DNA of 62,327 nucleotides from Deltaproteobacteria bacterium (lineage in GTDB: Bacteria > Lernaellota > Lernaellaia > JACKCT01), in NCBI GenBank assembly GCA_020633895.1, contig JACKCT010000015.1, positions 1 through 62,327 on the forward strand. Reading direction: 5' to 3'. The position numbers and the translations under genes were made by a program. This document shows, piece by piece, positions 18,110-27,667 of the stretch; the first letter of the stretch is position 1, and each line of letters begins with the position of its first letter. Below the pieces are notes generated by a model. It searched no databases and was not told where the DNA came from. It saw only the letters and a program-made list of their open reading frames with translations.

Positions 18110-19687
18110 GTGATCTCAAACATCGAACGCAAAAGCATCGTCTACCTCGTCGGCGCCGGTCCGGGCGATCCGGGCCTGATCACGCGCCGGGGATACGCCC
18201 TCATGCGCGACGCCGACGCGTTGGTCTACGACGGGCTCGTGGACGACGAACTGGTGCGCGAGTCCCACGCGCCGGAGAAAATCTACGTCGGCAAGACGGC
18301 CGGCGGCCACACGCTCACGCAGGATGAAATCAACGACCTGCTGGTCGATCTGGCGACGAAGGACGACGGCCCGCGACGGATTGTGCGTCTGAAGGGCGGC
18401 GATCCGTTCGTGTTCGGTCGCGGCGGGGAAGAGGCGCTGGCGCTGGCCGACGCGGGGGTGCCGTTCGAGGTCGTTCCCGGTGTCACGGCGGGGATCTCGG
18501 CCCCGGCGGCGGCGGGCATTCCCGTTACCCATCGCAAGGCGAGCGCGGGCGTCGTGCTGGTGACGGGCAATCGCGAGGACGGCCGGGTGCGTCTGCCGTT
18601 TCGCGCGCTGGTCGAGTCGGGGCTGACGCTGTCGTTCTACATGGGCGTCGCGTCCCTTTCGCAAATCACCGAGGAACTGATCGCCGCCGGGATGGAGTCG
18701 GGCACTCCGGCGGTCGTGATCCAGGACGGGAATCTGCCGTCCATGCGCACGGTCGTCGGCGACGTGGCGAACATCGCGTCGTTGTGCGACGCGGCCCAGG
18801 TGCGGCCGCCGTCGATCTGCGTGATCGGCAAGGTGGCGGCGTTGCAGCACACACTGGGCGCGGTCATCCCGCGGCCGTTGGCGGGCAAGACGGTGATGCT
18901 CGCGCGGGCGGAAGACCTGGAGTATCCCGAGGCGGACGGCCTGCGCCTGCGGGGGGCGCGGGTGATTGACCTGCCGGTGATCCGGTGCGTGGCGCGGGCG
19001 GGCGACGCGAAGGTGGACGGCCTCTTTGCCGAGGTTACGTCGCGGGATGTCGTCGTGTTCACCAGCGGCGTGGCGGCGGCGATGTATCTGCAATTTCACC
19101 GCGCGCATCACGGCGAGGCGGTTGACGACGCCAAGCGACCGCGATTTATCGCGACGACGCCCGCGATCCGGCGGCGTATCCTGGATCTGGAGCCGGACCG
19201 GGAAGAGGGCGCCGACGACGCTACGCTGTTTCGTCAGGTGCTCTGCCCGGCGCAACCCGGGGCGGCGGCCGTGTTGGAGTTGTTGCGCGAACTGCGGGTG
19301 GAGAAAGGCGCGACGGTGTGGCTGCCTCGGTCGGCCAGCGCGGGCGACGAATACGCCCAGGCCCTTCGCGGGGCAGGCTACGACGCGCGGCCGGTCGCGC
19401 TCTATGACAGCGTGCCCCAGCCCATTCCGGCGGATGTGCGTTCGCGCCTGTTGGGCGGACGGGTGGACGCCGTGCTGTGCATGTCGGGTAGCGCGGCCGA
19501 GTCGGTCGTCGCCTCGGTTCCCGAACTGGCGGAGGGCGATTGGCCGTCCATCCTCTTTGCCGCCATCGGACAAAAAACCGCCGCCGCCATGCGTCGCGCG
19601 GGACTGCGTTGCGACTTCGTCCCCGACCATCCCTCCCGCGCCGAATTTTTCGACGCCGTTGTCGGACCTTTAACGACAGGCGGCTAG
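18110..19687 (+). CDS. cobA-hemD: Uroporphyrinogen-III C-methyltransferase / uroporphyrinogen-III synthase fusion
   Basis: A 525-residue bifunctional enzyme of tetrapyrrole synthesis. Residues 9-250 are the SAM-dependent methylase: YLVGAGPGDPGLITRRG (9-26, loop motif), VYDGLV near 38, RLKGGDPFVFGRGGEE near 92-107 and VVPGVTAG near 121; these are textbook SUMT motifs for making precorrin-2. From about 260 the HemD fold begins at GKTVMLARAE and continues through VVFTSGVAAAMYL near 313 and FAAIGQKTAAAMRRAGL near 483, the conserved synthase segment. HemD closes the tetrapyrrole ring and CobA methylates it, so the fusion channels the intermediate toward sirohaem or cobalamin. The GTG at 18110 has a weak AGGT upstream. 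The stop overlaps the convergent sulfatase-fold gene by 4 bp. Confidence 0.93.
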   Translation: MISNIERKSIVYLVGAGPGDPGLITRRGYALMRDADALVYDGLVDDELVRESHAPEKIYVGKTAGGHTLTQDEINDLLVDLATKDDGPRRIVRLKGGDPFVFGRGGEEALALADAGVPFEVVPGVTAGISAPAAAGIPVTHRKASAGVVLVTGNREDGRVRLPFRALVESGLTLSFYMGVASLSQITEELIAAGMESGTPAVVIQDGNLPSMRTVVGDVANIASLCDAAQVRPPSICVIGKVAALQHTLGAVIPRPLAGKTVMLARAEDLEYPEADGLRLRGARVIDLPVIRCVARAGDAKVDGLFAEVTSRDVVVFTSGVAAAMYLQFHRAHHGEAVDDAKRPRFIATTPAIRRRILDLEPDREEGADDATLFRQVLCPAQPGAAAVLELLRELRVEKGATVWLPRSASAGDEYAQALRGAGYDARPVALYDSVPQPIPADVRSRLLGGRVDAVLCMSGSAAESVVASVPELAEGDWPSILFAAIGQKTAAAMRRAGLRCDFVPDHPSRAEFFDAVVGPLTTGG

Positions 19688-21729
19688 TACGTCGGCGTCA
19701 CCGGTAGTACATACCCGCGACGCACTTCGGTATTCGGCGCCAATTCGCTTTGTTCGAAGAGGAATCGCGCCAGACGACGGAAGGCCTCGGTATCCTGCGT
19801 GACAACGTCGTTGGTCTCCATCGGGTCGTAGAGCAGGTCGTAGAGTTCCCAGCGGATGCCGTTGACGGTCGGGATGTAGATGAGTTTGTAGCGGCCATCG
19901 TAGACCATGCGGTGCTTGGCGATATTGACGATGTCAGTGTATTCGGGCTTGAGCGCCAGGTACGGCCCGTCGCCGTTCAGCACTTCCAGCGTCGTCGCCA
20001 GTCCCGGATAGGCGATGCGCCGTTCCTCGTCCTTGCCGGAGCCCGGCTCGTTTTGCCAAAGCCCCGATTCGAAAATCAGCGCCGAGCGACCGCTGTTTTC
20101 CGCGCGGATCATGGCGTACAGATCCTGCCCGTTAAGCCCCTCGGGAAATTCAGCCCCGGCGGCCGAGGCAAGCGTGGGCGCGATGTCCGTTGTGCTGACC
20201 AGACCCGGCACGCGCAGGCCCTTGGGCACGCTTTCGGGGCCGTAGAGGATCAGCGGGACACGCAGCGCGTCGTTACGTCGGAAGCGGTCGTCGAAGCTCG
20301 GGTCGTCGTTGAGGGTTTCGAAATTCTCGCCGTGGTCCGAGGTGACGAGAAAGACGGTTTTTTCTCCGCCGCGCCGCTGCGTGACGGCGTCGACCAGCCG
20401 CCCGATCTGATCGTCCACCTGATGCACGCAATCCCGATATCGCGCCCGCACCCGCTCGGCCTCGTTGGAGGTCATCTCGGCGTCTCGGGAGGTGGAGGAC
20501 TGCGTCGCGGCGTAGGGTCCGACGTAGGTGTCCTCGGTGAAGCGTCCGTAATAGGGATAGGTGGCGGCGAAGGGCGCGCGGGTCTGCGTGTAGTAGACGA
20601 CGACGAATCGCGGCCGGTCGGTGGGGTGCGAGAGGAAGCGCAGCACGGTGTCGGTGAGCAGATCGGCGTCGGCCATGACCGGCACGGCGGCCAGATTGGG
20701 ATAGAGCTGGCGGCCGGGAATGGTGTCGGCGAAGGCCAGCAGAAATCGATGGGACGCCACGATGCGCGCGACGGCCTGGGTATTCAGGGAATAGGGCGGG
20801 GCCTGCACCGTCTCGAAACCGGTGTCCATGCGCGTGAAGATTTCCCCCGCCGCGTCGGCGAAGACGGCGGTCTGATAACCCGCGTCGAGCATCCAGCGCG
20901 GCAGCGTTTCGTCCAGCGCCGCCTGGGAGAGCGTCGGATACCGATGCCGCACGCCGTGATCCCACGGCGCCCGCCCGCTGAGGATCGACGCCCACGACGG
21001 CAGCGAGCGCGCCAAGGGAACGAAGGCTTCCTCGAAAACCGTACCGTTGGCGCACAGTGAATCCAGACGCGGCGTCGTCCCGGCCGGATCACCGTAGCAG
21101 CCGAGGAAATCGGGACGCAGGGAATCCGCCGCGATGAGCACAATGTCGGGGTGCTCCGGCGACGCGGCGGCCACCGGGGCCGGGATCGGATCGATGTAAA
21201 AAAACACGCGCCACGTGACGGCGCCGACGACGGCCAGCGCGAGCGCTTCCTTGGCGCTACGTTCGCGGATGGCGCGGTACACGAGCATCAGCCCCACCGG
21301 CGCGAGAAACGCGAAGCCCCATAGGGGCTCGTGGATGACGAGTTGATACCACCCGGCGAGCACGCCGTCGCCGCGTGTCGCGGTGTCCGCCAGTAGGGCG
21401 GGGCGCATGCCGATTTCGTAAAAATAGAACGCCAACGCAACGCCGAGCGATGAGATGAAGCCGAGCAGGAACGAGCCTCGACGCGGCGAAAACGCGGCGG
21501 GCAGGGCGAACCAGATGCCCAACAGCAGATGCACGCCCAGGAGAGCCGCCTGCAATCGAACGGCAAGGTCGAGTTGTTCCGGCCCGATCTCGCGAGCGAC
21601 GACAGGCGTCCACGGGGCGTTGAAAACATCCGGCGCGGTCAACAAGGAAACGACGAACAACGCCGCCCACGCCGCCATGCCGCCGAGCACCGGCCGCCAC
21701 CATTTTTCCGTCAGCCAGAGCGGCGTCAT
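19684..21729 (-). CDS. Membrane-anchored sulfatase-fold protein (five TM helices plus extracytoplasmic domain)
   Basis: A 681-residue protein starting at the ATG at 21729, in ATGA overlap with the second sulfatase-like gene. Five hydrophobic helices fill residues 12-180, after which the alkaline-phosphatase/sulfatase fold begins with IVLIAADSLRPDFLGCYG at 197-213 (metal ligand Asp202). The position of the formylglycine Cys/Ser is Ser242 (SLPSWASILSG, ten residues ahead of Gly252), but the following Arg of true sulfatases is Trp. TSDHGENFE near 459 and the closing YDLLYDPMETND are further family marks. Five helices then this fold is the plan of LtaS/EptA-type phosphoglycerol or phosphoethanolamine transferases. 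Transferase, sulfatase and phosphatase all remain possible. It lies at the end of a five-gene minus-strand operon. Confidence 0.75.
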   Translation of the reverse strand: MTPLWLTEKWWRPVLGGMAAWAALFVVSLLTAPDVFNAPWTPVVAREIGPEQLDLAVRLQAALLGVHLLLGIWFALPAAFSPRRGSFLLGFISSLGVALAFYFYEIGMRPALLADTATRGDGVLAGWYQLVIHEPLWGFAFLAPVGLMLVYRAIRERSAKEALALAVVGAVTWRVFFYIDPIPAPVAAASPEHPDIVLIAADSLRPDFLGCYGDPAGTTPRLDSLCANGTVFEEAFVPLARSLPSWASILSGRAPWDHGVRHRYPTLSQAALDETLPRWMLDAGYQTAVFADAAGEIFTRMDTGFETVQAPPYSLNTQAVARIVASHRFLLAFADTIPGRQLYPNLAAVPVMADADLLTDTVLRFLSHPTDRPRFVVVYYTQTRAPFAATYPYYGRFTEDTYVGPYAATQSSTSRDAEMTSNEAERVRARYRDCVHQVDDQIGRLVDAVTQRRGGEKTVFLVTSDHGENFETLNDDPSFDDRFRRNDALRVPLILYGPESVPKGLRVPGLVSTTDIAPTLASAAGAEFPEGLNGQDLYAMIRAENSGRSALIFESGLWQNEPGSGKDEERRIAYPGLATTLEVLNGDGPYLALKPEYTDIVNIAKHRMVYDGRYKLIYIPTVNGIRWELYDLLYDPMETNDVVTQDTEAFRRLARFLFEQSELAPNTEVRRGYVLPVTPTY

Positions 21730-24128
21730 GGCCCGACCTCCGGCGCGGGGGCGCGGGCGTCCTCGCGGGCGTCGCGATCGGCGTACCAAATGTCGGCGCC
21801 GTGGTCGTTGCCCGCGTCGACGAACGGCGCGTCGGGCGCGGCCAGCAGAACGACGTCGCGCATCGTCCCGATCTGGGCCGGATTGTCGACATACGGCAGG
21901 CGATAGGGCCCGGCATGCACCCGATTGGGATTGACGGGGCCGCGATTGTCCAAAATCGAAATCGCGATCGGCGCGTCCGGCGGCCACGGCGTAAAGGCGA
22001 ATTGGCGCGACTGCCCGGCGGGGACAGCGACGGCGAACGACAAGCCCACGCCGCTGGGCCACGGGTCCAGCCGGTCGCCCGCGTCGGCGTCGTAGCCGTG
22101 GAACGACGCGACCGGCACGCCCGCGCGAACGGTGCCGTAGAAGCGCCGGTCCTCCGCCCCGGCATTGAGGCGGACATGGACTTTTTCGACGAAGCGGTCG
22201 GGGTAGAGCGTCGCGGCGCGGGGCAACAGCTCCGTCAGTTGAGCGATCTGTCGTTCGCGTCGCTCGACAAGGACTCGGCGATGGTCGAGCAGGCGGCGCG
22301 CCAATGTCGCCGCGCGGTAGGGTTGCTCATCGACGAGATTCGTCGTCTCGCTCGGGTCGTTATCCAGATCGTAAAGCTCCATCAAATGGCCGCCGTCGAC
22401 CGGGTCGCCCGTGACGTTCTCGTACGCCATCTCTTTGACGATCAGCTTCTGCTTGCCTTCGATCCACGCGCTCGCGTCGGCGGATTCCAAGTAGACCGCC
22501 TCGTCGAACGTCGCCGCGTCCAAGCGCCCGATGAGGCCCCGACCGGCCAACGCGGCGGGCAGGGGGTCATCGAGCAATTCGAGGATCGTGGGATACAGGT
22601 CGGCCGTTGTCGTCGGCCCCGCCAGACGGCGACCCACCGGCACGCGCCCGGGCAGACGCACGATGAACGGCACGCGTGTTTCGCCGTCGTAGAGGCTGTG
22701 TCCGTGCCCTCGCGGGTGGCCTTCCTCGAAGCCTTCTCCGTGTCCGCCGATGACCGCGACCAACGTTTGCGAATGCAGTCCCACCTGATCGACCAGATCG
22801 AGCAGGCGGCCGATCCGCTCGTCGGCATAGGCGATTTCGCCGTCGTAGATGTCGGGCCAGACGCGAGGGTCCGGGTCGATCGGCGCATCCCACCGGCCTC
22901 GGAAGCGATCGGGCGGGCGCAGCGGGCCGCGCCCGTTACGCAGATGCACCGTCAGGAAGAAGGGTAGGTCGCGATGGGCGCGGATGTATTCGGCGGCGGC
23001 TTCGGCGATGTCCCGCGTGTCCGTGACGGCGTGGTGAAAGGTGCGGCTCCAGCGAAATCCCGCGTCAACGCCGAAGGGCGCGCTGCCCTGGGTGTCGGCG
23101 TCGGCGCCCACCAGGCCGGTCGCGTAACCCAGGCGGCCCAGGTAGCGCGGCAGGGAGTCGAGGCGCTCGCGGTCGGGCGGCGGATTGTCGGTGATGGCGA
23201 TGGGGTCCGTCGTCAGCAGGCGCGCGGCGGCGCGTTCGGTCGGCAAAAGGGTGCGTCGCGCGGGGACGAGGCCGAGCGTGGACGGCGCGCGTCCGGTGAG
23301 CACGGCCAGCAAGGATTCGCGCGTCGCGTTGGCGGGGGCGTAGGCCCGTTCCATCAACAGCCCTTCGGCGGCGACCCGGTCGATATTCGGCGTCGTCGGC
23401 CGGCCGTAGCCGTAGGCGCCCACCGCGTCGGCCCGCAGTCCGTCCACGACGAACAGGACGACGTTGAACGGCGAACCCGCGCGCTCCGGCCCTTCCCGAC
23501 GAGGCGTCTCGCCCAACACGCGCGGCGACGCGATCGCGAACGGCGTCGGCATCGGGAATCCGTATTTGTCCTCGAAGTCTTCCTGAATTTCGTCGGGAGG
23601 CATCGTCGCGCGGACCGTGAATTTCACGGTTGCCGCCAGCCCGGCCTGATCGGTGAGGTCCAGGGAAAAATCGCGAAATCCGTCCCGGTCGCCGCCGCCG
23701 AGAAAATCGATGAAGACCTGGGCGATGTCGTGCCCCAACGAGGGGGCGAGGCGGTGCTCCGCCTGGGCGATAACTTTGCCGTCGTCCCGGCGTACTGAAA
23801 CGGACAGGCGGATCTCCCCGGCATTCAGGACCGGCGGGGCGGCATAGTACGAATAAACCAGGCGGCCGTCCGGCGGCAGCGTGTCGACGGCTATCTCGGC
23901 GGAGCGGGTGGTTTCATCGTCTTCGTTTTGGAGCAACAGCGCCGTGCGTTCCTCGGTGTCGCTGTGCATGTCGCCGACCATGACGGTCGTCGCCGACGCG
24001 TTTTGTCGCGAGGCGAGCAACGCCAGGTCGGCCCAGATGTGGCCGGTCACGAAGCGGTGGTCGACCTGACAACCGACAAGCGCCAACACCAAGGTCGACG
24101 CGAGGCACCATGGCAGGTGTCGTCTCAC
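21726..24128 (-). CDS. Lipoprotein with sulfatase-fold domain
   Basis: An 800-residue protein starting at the GTG at 24128, within a GTGA overlap with the GT39-like gene. Residues 1-20 form a lipoprotein signal with a good lipobox (LVGC, Cys20). A beta-rich region (25-180) precedes the sulfatase fold, which starts NVVLFVVDGLRADAVGAYGYG near 222 (metal ligand Asp229). The nucleophile position holds Thr269 (TRESLLAVLTG), not Cys or Ser, so it cannot be matured to formylglycine. VIGGHGEGFEEGHP near 451 gives the metal-binding Asp/His region in altered form (Gly replaces Asp), and ELYDLDNDPSETTNL follows. A beta-sandwich tail ends the protein. Thr-dependent enzymes of this fold include transferases. 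Role in polysaccharide decoration is inferred from the cluster. Confidence 0.75.
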   Translation of the reverse strand: MRRHLPWCLASTLVLALVGCQVDHRFVTGHIWADLALLASRQNASATTVMVGDMHSDTEERTALLLQNEDDETTRSAEIAVDTLPPDGRLVYSYYAAPPVLNAGEIRLSVSVRRDDGKVIAQAEHRLAPSLGHDIAQVFIDFLGGGDRDGFRDFSLDLTDQAGLAATVKFTVRATMPPDEIQEDFEDKYGFPMPTPFAIASPRVLGETPRREGPERAGSPFNVVLFVVDGLRADAVGAYGYGRPTTPNIDRVAAEGLLMERAYAPANATRESLLAVLTGRAPSTLGLVPARRTLLPTERAAARLLTTDPIAITDNPPPDRERLDSLPRYLGRLGYATGLVGADADTQGSAPFGVDAGFRWSRTFHHAVTDTRDIAEAAAEYIRAHRDLPFFLTVHLRNGRGPLRPPDRFRGRWDAPIDPDPRVWPDIYDGEIAYADERIGRLLDLVDQVGLHSQTLVAVIGGHGEGFEEGHPRGHGHSLYDGETRVPFIVRLPGRVPVGRRLAGPTTTADLYPTILELLDDPLPAALAGRGLIGRLDAATFDEAVYLESADASAWIEGKQKLIVKEMAYENVTGDPVDGGHLMELYDLDNDPSETTNLVDEQPYRAATLARRLLDHRRVLVERRERQIAQLTELLPRAATLYPDRFVEKVHVRLNAGAEDRRFYGTVRAGVPVASFHGYDADAGDRLDPWPSGVGLSFAVAVPAGQSRQFAFTPWPPDAPIAISILDNRGPVNPNRVHAGPYRLPYVDNPAQIGTMRDVVLLAAPDAPFVDAGNDHGADIWYADRDAREDARAPAPEVGP

Positions 24129-25642
24129 GGGTGCGTCGGCTTGAGGGAGAAGATGTAGATTTGATGGATGCGGCCGTCCCCGTAGGCGACGGTCGACAGC
24201 AGCGGCGTGTAGTTGGCGATGAGGTATTGCAGGGCCTGGGAACCGCGTTCCTTTTGATCGGGCGACAGACAGATGACGACATCGTCCGCGCCCCATTCGC
24301 GATACTGCTCGATTTTTTCGGGTGTCAGGCGACGCTCGTGCCAGCCCCGGCGGTCGGCGTGGTAGAGCACCTGGTTTTTGCGCGTCGAGCCGGGATCCAG
24401 GACGACGAGCAGGTCGCCGGGCTCGGTGTATTGGGCGGCCTTTTTGCCGGCGTACACGCTGGACAGGTCCATGCGATATTCGTTGCGCACGTAGAGATAC
24501 GAGACCGCCAGGAACGCGATGAGCACGACGGACAGGACGTTCTCGGGGTGAAATCGCGACTCCAGGCGACGTGTCACGCGCTCCAAGCCCATGCCGCCCA
24601 ACAGGGCCATGGGGGCGACGAAGGGGAGCTGGTAGTAGTTGTGCTCGTAGTTGCCGCCGCCCATGACAACGACGTACACCATCACCGACGCCAGCCACAT
24701 CCAGGCATACGCGCTCTTGCGTCGGGCGGTGGGGAAGACGAGGACGGCAAAGGCCAGGGCCGAAACAATCGGCGTCATCGCCCGGTCCAGCACGCGGGAT
24801 TGCAGACGCATCCAAAATGCCGGGTCGCCGAGCATGCCGCCTTGCGTCCACAGGTGGCTGGCGCCCACGACCGACGCGCCGACGCCTTCGGTGACGTTGC
24901 CCAGCGTGCCGATGCGCGACGCATAGACAATCCAACCCAACGGCGGCGCCAGAGCCACGACGGCGAAGGCGTATAATCGCCAGTCCTTGAAGACGGCTAC
25001 GCCCCGGCGCAGCAGGATCGCCAGCGCGAACAATACCCCGATATGCAGCGCGAAGACTTTGAACAACCCGGCGAGGCTCGTCGCGACGGCGGCCTTGGCC
25101 AGGTCCGAGCCCCGGTCGTCCTCGAGAAATTTGTGGAAGTAATCGGCGGCGGCGATGGTGCATGCGAGCATCCACGGATCGGACATGATGGTGCGTCCGA
25201 AGAACCACGCGTAGGGCGTCATGTGCCAGAAATGGACGGCGAAAATCGCGGCGCTCGCGTTGTACATGCGCGCGGTCAGGCGGAATAAATAGAGGCCGCC
25301 GACGACCATCGCCAGGATGGACAACAGGCGCGGCCATGCGTGGGACGGACCAAAGGCGCGATAAAGCTGAGCGGAGACGCCGGTGTAGATCGGCGCTTCC
25401 TCGGCTTCGATGTTCGGGCGGGCGGGGCCCGGATCCAGCACGTCCCACTCGGGCTTGAGCGAGAAGCCGTGCTTGTCAAAGTTGCGGATGACCGTCGCCG
25501 TGGAACACTGATTCCACGACTGGCGATCGGCGATGGGCGCGGTCAAAAACGAAAGACGCACGGTGATGCCGAAAAGCGTGACGATCAGCAGCGCGCCCAG
25601 GGCGAACTTTCGGTCGTGGTCGAGGCGGTCGAGCAGCGTCAT
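24125..25642 (-). CDS. GT39-like integral membrane glycosyltransferase (GT-C fold)
   Basis: A 505-residue protein with about ten to eleven hydrophobic helices. The ATG at 25642 overlaps the stop of the upstream gene by ATGA. The first periplasmic loop, after helix 1, is acidic and contains EAEEAPIYTGVSAQLYRAFG; the acidic pair near residue 80 is where GT-C enzymes keep the catalytic Asp/Glu. HFWHMTPYAWFFGRTIMSDP near 135-154 resembles the PMT_2/ArnT family. The carboxy part is a soluble periplasmic domain of about 140 residues. Such enzymes transfer a sugar from polyprenyl phosphate to an acceptor outside the inner membrane, fitting the neighbouring GT2, which would load that lipid carrier. 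Donor and acceptor are unknown. Confidence 0.82.
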   Translation of the reverse strand: MTLLDRLDHDRKFALGALLIVTLFGITVRLSFLTAPIADRQSWNQCSTATVIRNFDKHGFSLKPEWDVLDPGPARPNIEAEEAPIYTGVSAQLYRAFGPSHAWPRLLSILAMVVGGLYLFRLTARMYNASAAIFAVHFWHMTPYAWFFGRTIMSDPWMLACTIAAADYFHKFLEDDRGSDLAKAAVATSLAGLFKVFALHIGVLFALAILLRRGVAVFKDWRLYAFAVVALAPPLGWIVYASRIGTLGNVTEGVGASVVGASHLWTQGGMLGDPAFWMRLQSRVLDRAMTPIVSALAFAVLVFPTARRKSAYAWMWLASVMVYVVVMGGGNYEHNYYQLPFVAPMALLGGMGLERVTRRLESRFHPENVLSVVLIAFLAVSYLYVRNEYRMDLSSVYAGKKAAQYTEPGDLLVVLDPGSTRKNQVLYHADRRGWHERRLTPEKIEQYREWGADDVVICLSPDQKERGSQALQYLIANYTPLLSTVAYGDGRIHQIYIFSLKPTHP

Positions 25643-26643
25643 GCGTTGGCCTCGGAAGTGAGAGTGTCCTGGGCGCCGAAGGCTTGGACCCGGGCGCGCC
25701 AGGGCCAGACGAGCGCCGTCAGCGAAATCTCCGCCAGTACCCACACCAGGCGCGAGACCAGCGCGACGGCCACGCCGATTTCCAGCGAATAGTACACCGA
25801 AAGCATGGCGGCGATGGCTCCTTCGCGAACGCCGATGCCGCCGGGGGTGACGAAACCGAGCAGGCCGATGAGCCAGCCCAGGGCGAAGATCGCCGCGTAG
25901 ACCCCCACCCCTTGCTCCGGCGTGATGCCGATGGCCGCGAAGCAGAAATACGCGGACACGCCGTGCACCACCCACGCGCCGGACAGCAGAGCACCCAGGG
26001 CCAGCGTGCGGTGGAAGGGCAGATCGATGAGCACCGGCTCTCGCTTCATCAGACGCAGGCCCAGGTTGATGCCGAAGTTCATGATCCGGGGGTGCATCCC
26101 GATAAAGACGCACGCCGCCAGCACCGGAGGCAGCCACGTGGGCACCTGCAGTTCCGCAAGCTTGGTCAAAAGCGCGCCGCCCCAGATCAGGAACACCACC
26201 GCCGCTCCCGCCATGTTCAGCAGCAACTCGACAAACACGCCCAGGATCGTCGCCGCTTTGGGCACCCCCTCCCGTCCGGCCAGCGCGGCGCGCACGACGA
26301 AGAGCATCACCTTGCCGGGGACGTATTTGGACACCTGGGACGCCGCCCAGGCATGCACGCCGGTCAGGGCGGGGATGGGGTAGCCCAGGCGCGTGACCAC
26401 GTCCCGCCAGACGACCGCTTGGGGGACAAAGAAGACGGCGTTGAGCAGAGTCGCCAGCGCCAACGGCCCCCAATGGAGCGTCAGATTCTGCTCGCGGATC
26501 TGCTCCCAACCGGCGATTAATACGCCGATCAGAAAGACAAAGATCAGTCCGGCCACCGCCCAGCGGACGATCGCCTTGATGCGAGCGCGACGCGTCGGCG
26601 CCGCGACGTCGTCAGTCCAATCGCTCGCGGATGGAGAAGGCAT
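25639..26643 (-). CDS. LPG-synthase-type membrane protein (UPF0104/AglD2-like)
   Basis: A 334-residue protein with about eight hydrophobic helices. The family marks are ASQVSKYVPGKVMLFVVRAAL near 105-124 (its SKYVPGK core is the lysylphosphatidylglycerol-synthase membrane-domain signature) and GLLGFVTPGGIGVREGAIAAML near 262-283, where the P-G-G-x-G-x-R-E core is nearly invariant. It lacks the soluble aminoacyl-transfer domain, so it is the flippase-like half only. In polysaccharide loci these proteins are thought to flip or aid polyprenyl-linked sugars. The start overlaps the GT2 gene by 32 bp; the stop overlaps the GT39-like gene. Confidence 0.85.
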   Translation of the reverse strand: MPSPSASDWTDDVAAPTRRARIKAIVRWAVAGLIFVFLIGVLIAGWEQIREQNLTLHWGPLALATLLNAVFFVPQAVVWRDVVTRLGYPIPALTGVHAWAASQVSKYVPGKVMLFVVRAALAGREGVPKAATILGVFVELLLNMAGAAVVFLIWGGALLTKLAELQVPTWLPPVLAACVFIGMHPRIMNFGINLGLRLMKREPVLIDLPFHRTLALGALLSGAWVVHGVSAYFCFAAIGITPEQGVGVYAAIFALGWLIGLLGFVTPGGIGVREGAIAAMLSVYYSLEIGVAVALVSRLVWVLAEISLTALVWPWRARVQAFGAQDTLTSEANA

Positions 26644-27547
26644 GGCTGGTGTCCGTGGTGGTGGTCAGGCGGCTGAGCATCTCGCCGATCAGGCCGATGG
26701 AGACGAACTGCACGCCCATGATGAGCAGCAGAATGCCGAGCAGCAACAATGGGCGATTGCCGATGGGGCGAAAGCCCAGGAACCAGAGGATCGCCATATA
26801 GAGGCAGATCGCGAATCCCGCGCCGCCCAGCAGAAGGCCGCCGCCGCCGAAAAGATGGCCGGGGCGCTGGGCGTATTTCGTCAGGAAGATAATCGTCACC
26901 AGGTCGGTCGCGCCGCGCAGGTAGCGCTCGAAGCCGTACTTGGATTTGCCGTGGCGACGGGGGTTGTGCTTGACCGGTAACTCGGCGATGGCGAAGCCCT
27001 GTTGGTGGGCGAGCACCGGGATAAAGCGGTGCATGTCGCCCTGCACCCGGATCTCGTCGATGACCGCACGCCGATAGCCTTTGAATCCGCAGTTGAAGTC
27101 GTGCAGATCCAGGCCGGTCAGGCGGGAGGTGACGCGGTTGAACAGGCGGGAGGGCAGGGTCTTTTCCAGCGGGTCCTGGCGGTTTTGCTTCCAGCCCGTG
27201 ACCATGTCCACGCCCTCGTCGATCAATTCGAGGAAACGGGGAATCTCATCCGGGTCGTCCTGCAGGTCGGCGTCCAGGGTGATGACCACGTCGCCCCGTG
27301 CCTCGGCGAACCCGGCGGTCAGCGCCGCGCTTTTGCCGAAATTGCGTCGGAAGCGTATGCCCCGGATGCGCTCGTCGTCCTCGTGCGCCTCGGCCACGTA
27401 GTCCCACGTGCCGTCCGAGCTGCCGTCGTCGACCATCAGGATTTCGTACGAGCGCTTGGTCCGCTCCAGCACCGCCGTGAGTTGGCGGAACAATTCCGGC
27501 AATGACTCCCGTTCATTGAAGCAGGGAATGACGATGGAAAGATCCAT
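26612..27547 (-). CDS. Polyprenyl-phosphate glycosyltransferase, GT2 family (DPM1/ArnC-like)
   Basis: A 311-residue enzyme counting from the ATG at 27547, which opens directly on LSIVIPCFNERESL; an in-frame GTG at 27559 is the alternative and no clear ribosome site decides. GT-A motifs are VDDGSSDGTWD near 39-49, the DXD-like ITLDADLQDDPDEIPR near 90-105, and HDFNCGFKGYRR near 147. NPRRHGKSKYG near 204 is the signature of polyprenyl-phosphate sugar transferases. Two carboxy-terminal helices (about 230-300) anchor it. It should load undecaprenyl phosphate with one sugar for use by the GT39-like enzyme downstream. It begins the five-gene minus-strand operon. Confidence 0.9.
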   Translation of the reverse strand: MDLSIVIPCFNERESLPELFRQLTAVLERTKRSYEILMVDDGSSDGTWDYVAEAHEDDERIRGIRFRRNFGKSAALTAGFAEARGDVVITLDADLQDDPDEIPRFLELIDEGVDMVTGWKQNRQDPLEKTLPSRLFNRVTSRLTGLDLHDFNCGFKGYRRAVIDEIRVQGDMHRFIPVLAHQQGFAIAELPVKHNPRRHGKSKYGFERYLRGATDLVTIIFLTKYAQRPGHLFGGGGLLLGGAGFAICLYMAILWFLGFRPIGNRPLLLLGILLLIMGVQFVSIGLIGEMLSRLTTTTDTSHAFSIRERLD

Positions 27548-27667
27548 GGGACGCCGCACTCATCAAATAAAAAATTATGGAAAACCCAGGGCCTGCGTGT
27601 CGGATACCACGTCGGGCTTAAGCGTTCAAGCGGTGACGTTGTTAGGAGAGACCGGCGACCTTAGTTG

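Noticed and set aside
18116-19630. A 504-codon open frame opposite cobA-hemD
   Set aside because: Arg/His/Gln-rich translation with no motif; the sense strand has complete methyltransferase and synthase signatures.
21726-25448. One 1,240-codon gene including the sulfatase-like lipoprotein
   Set aside because: The upstream 440 codons are an Arg-rich shadow of the GT39-like gene. The GTG at 24128 opens a proper lipoprotein signal and a GTGA overlap.
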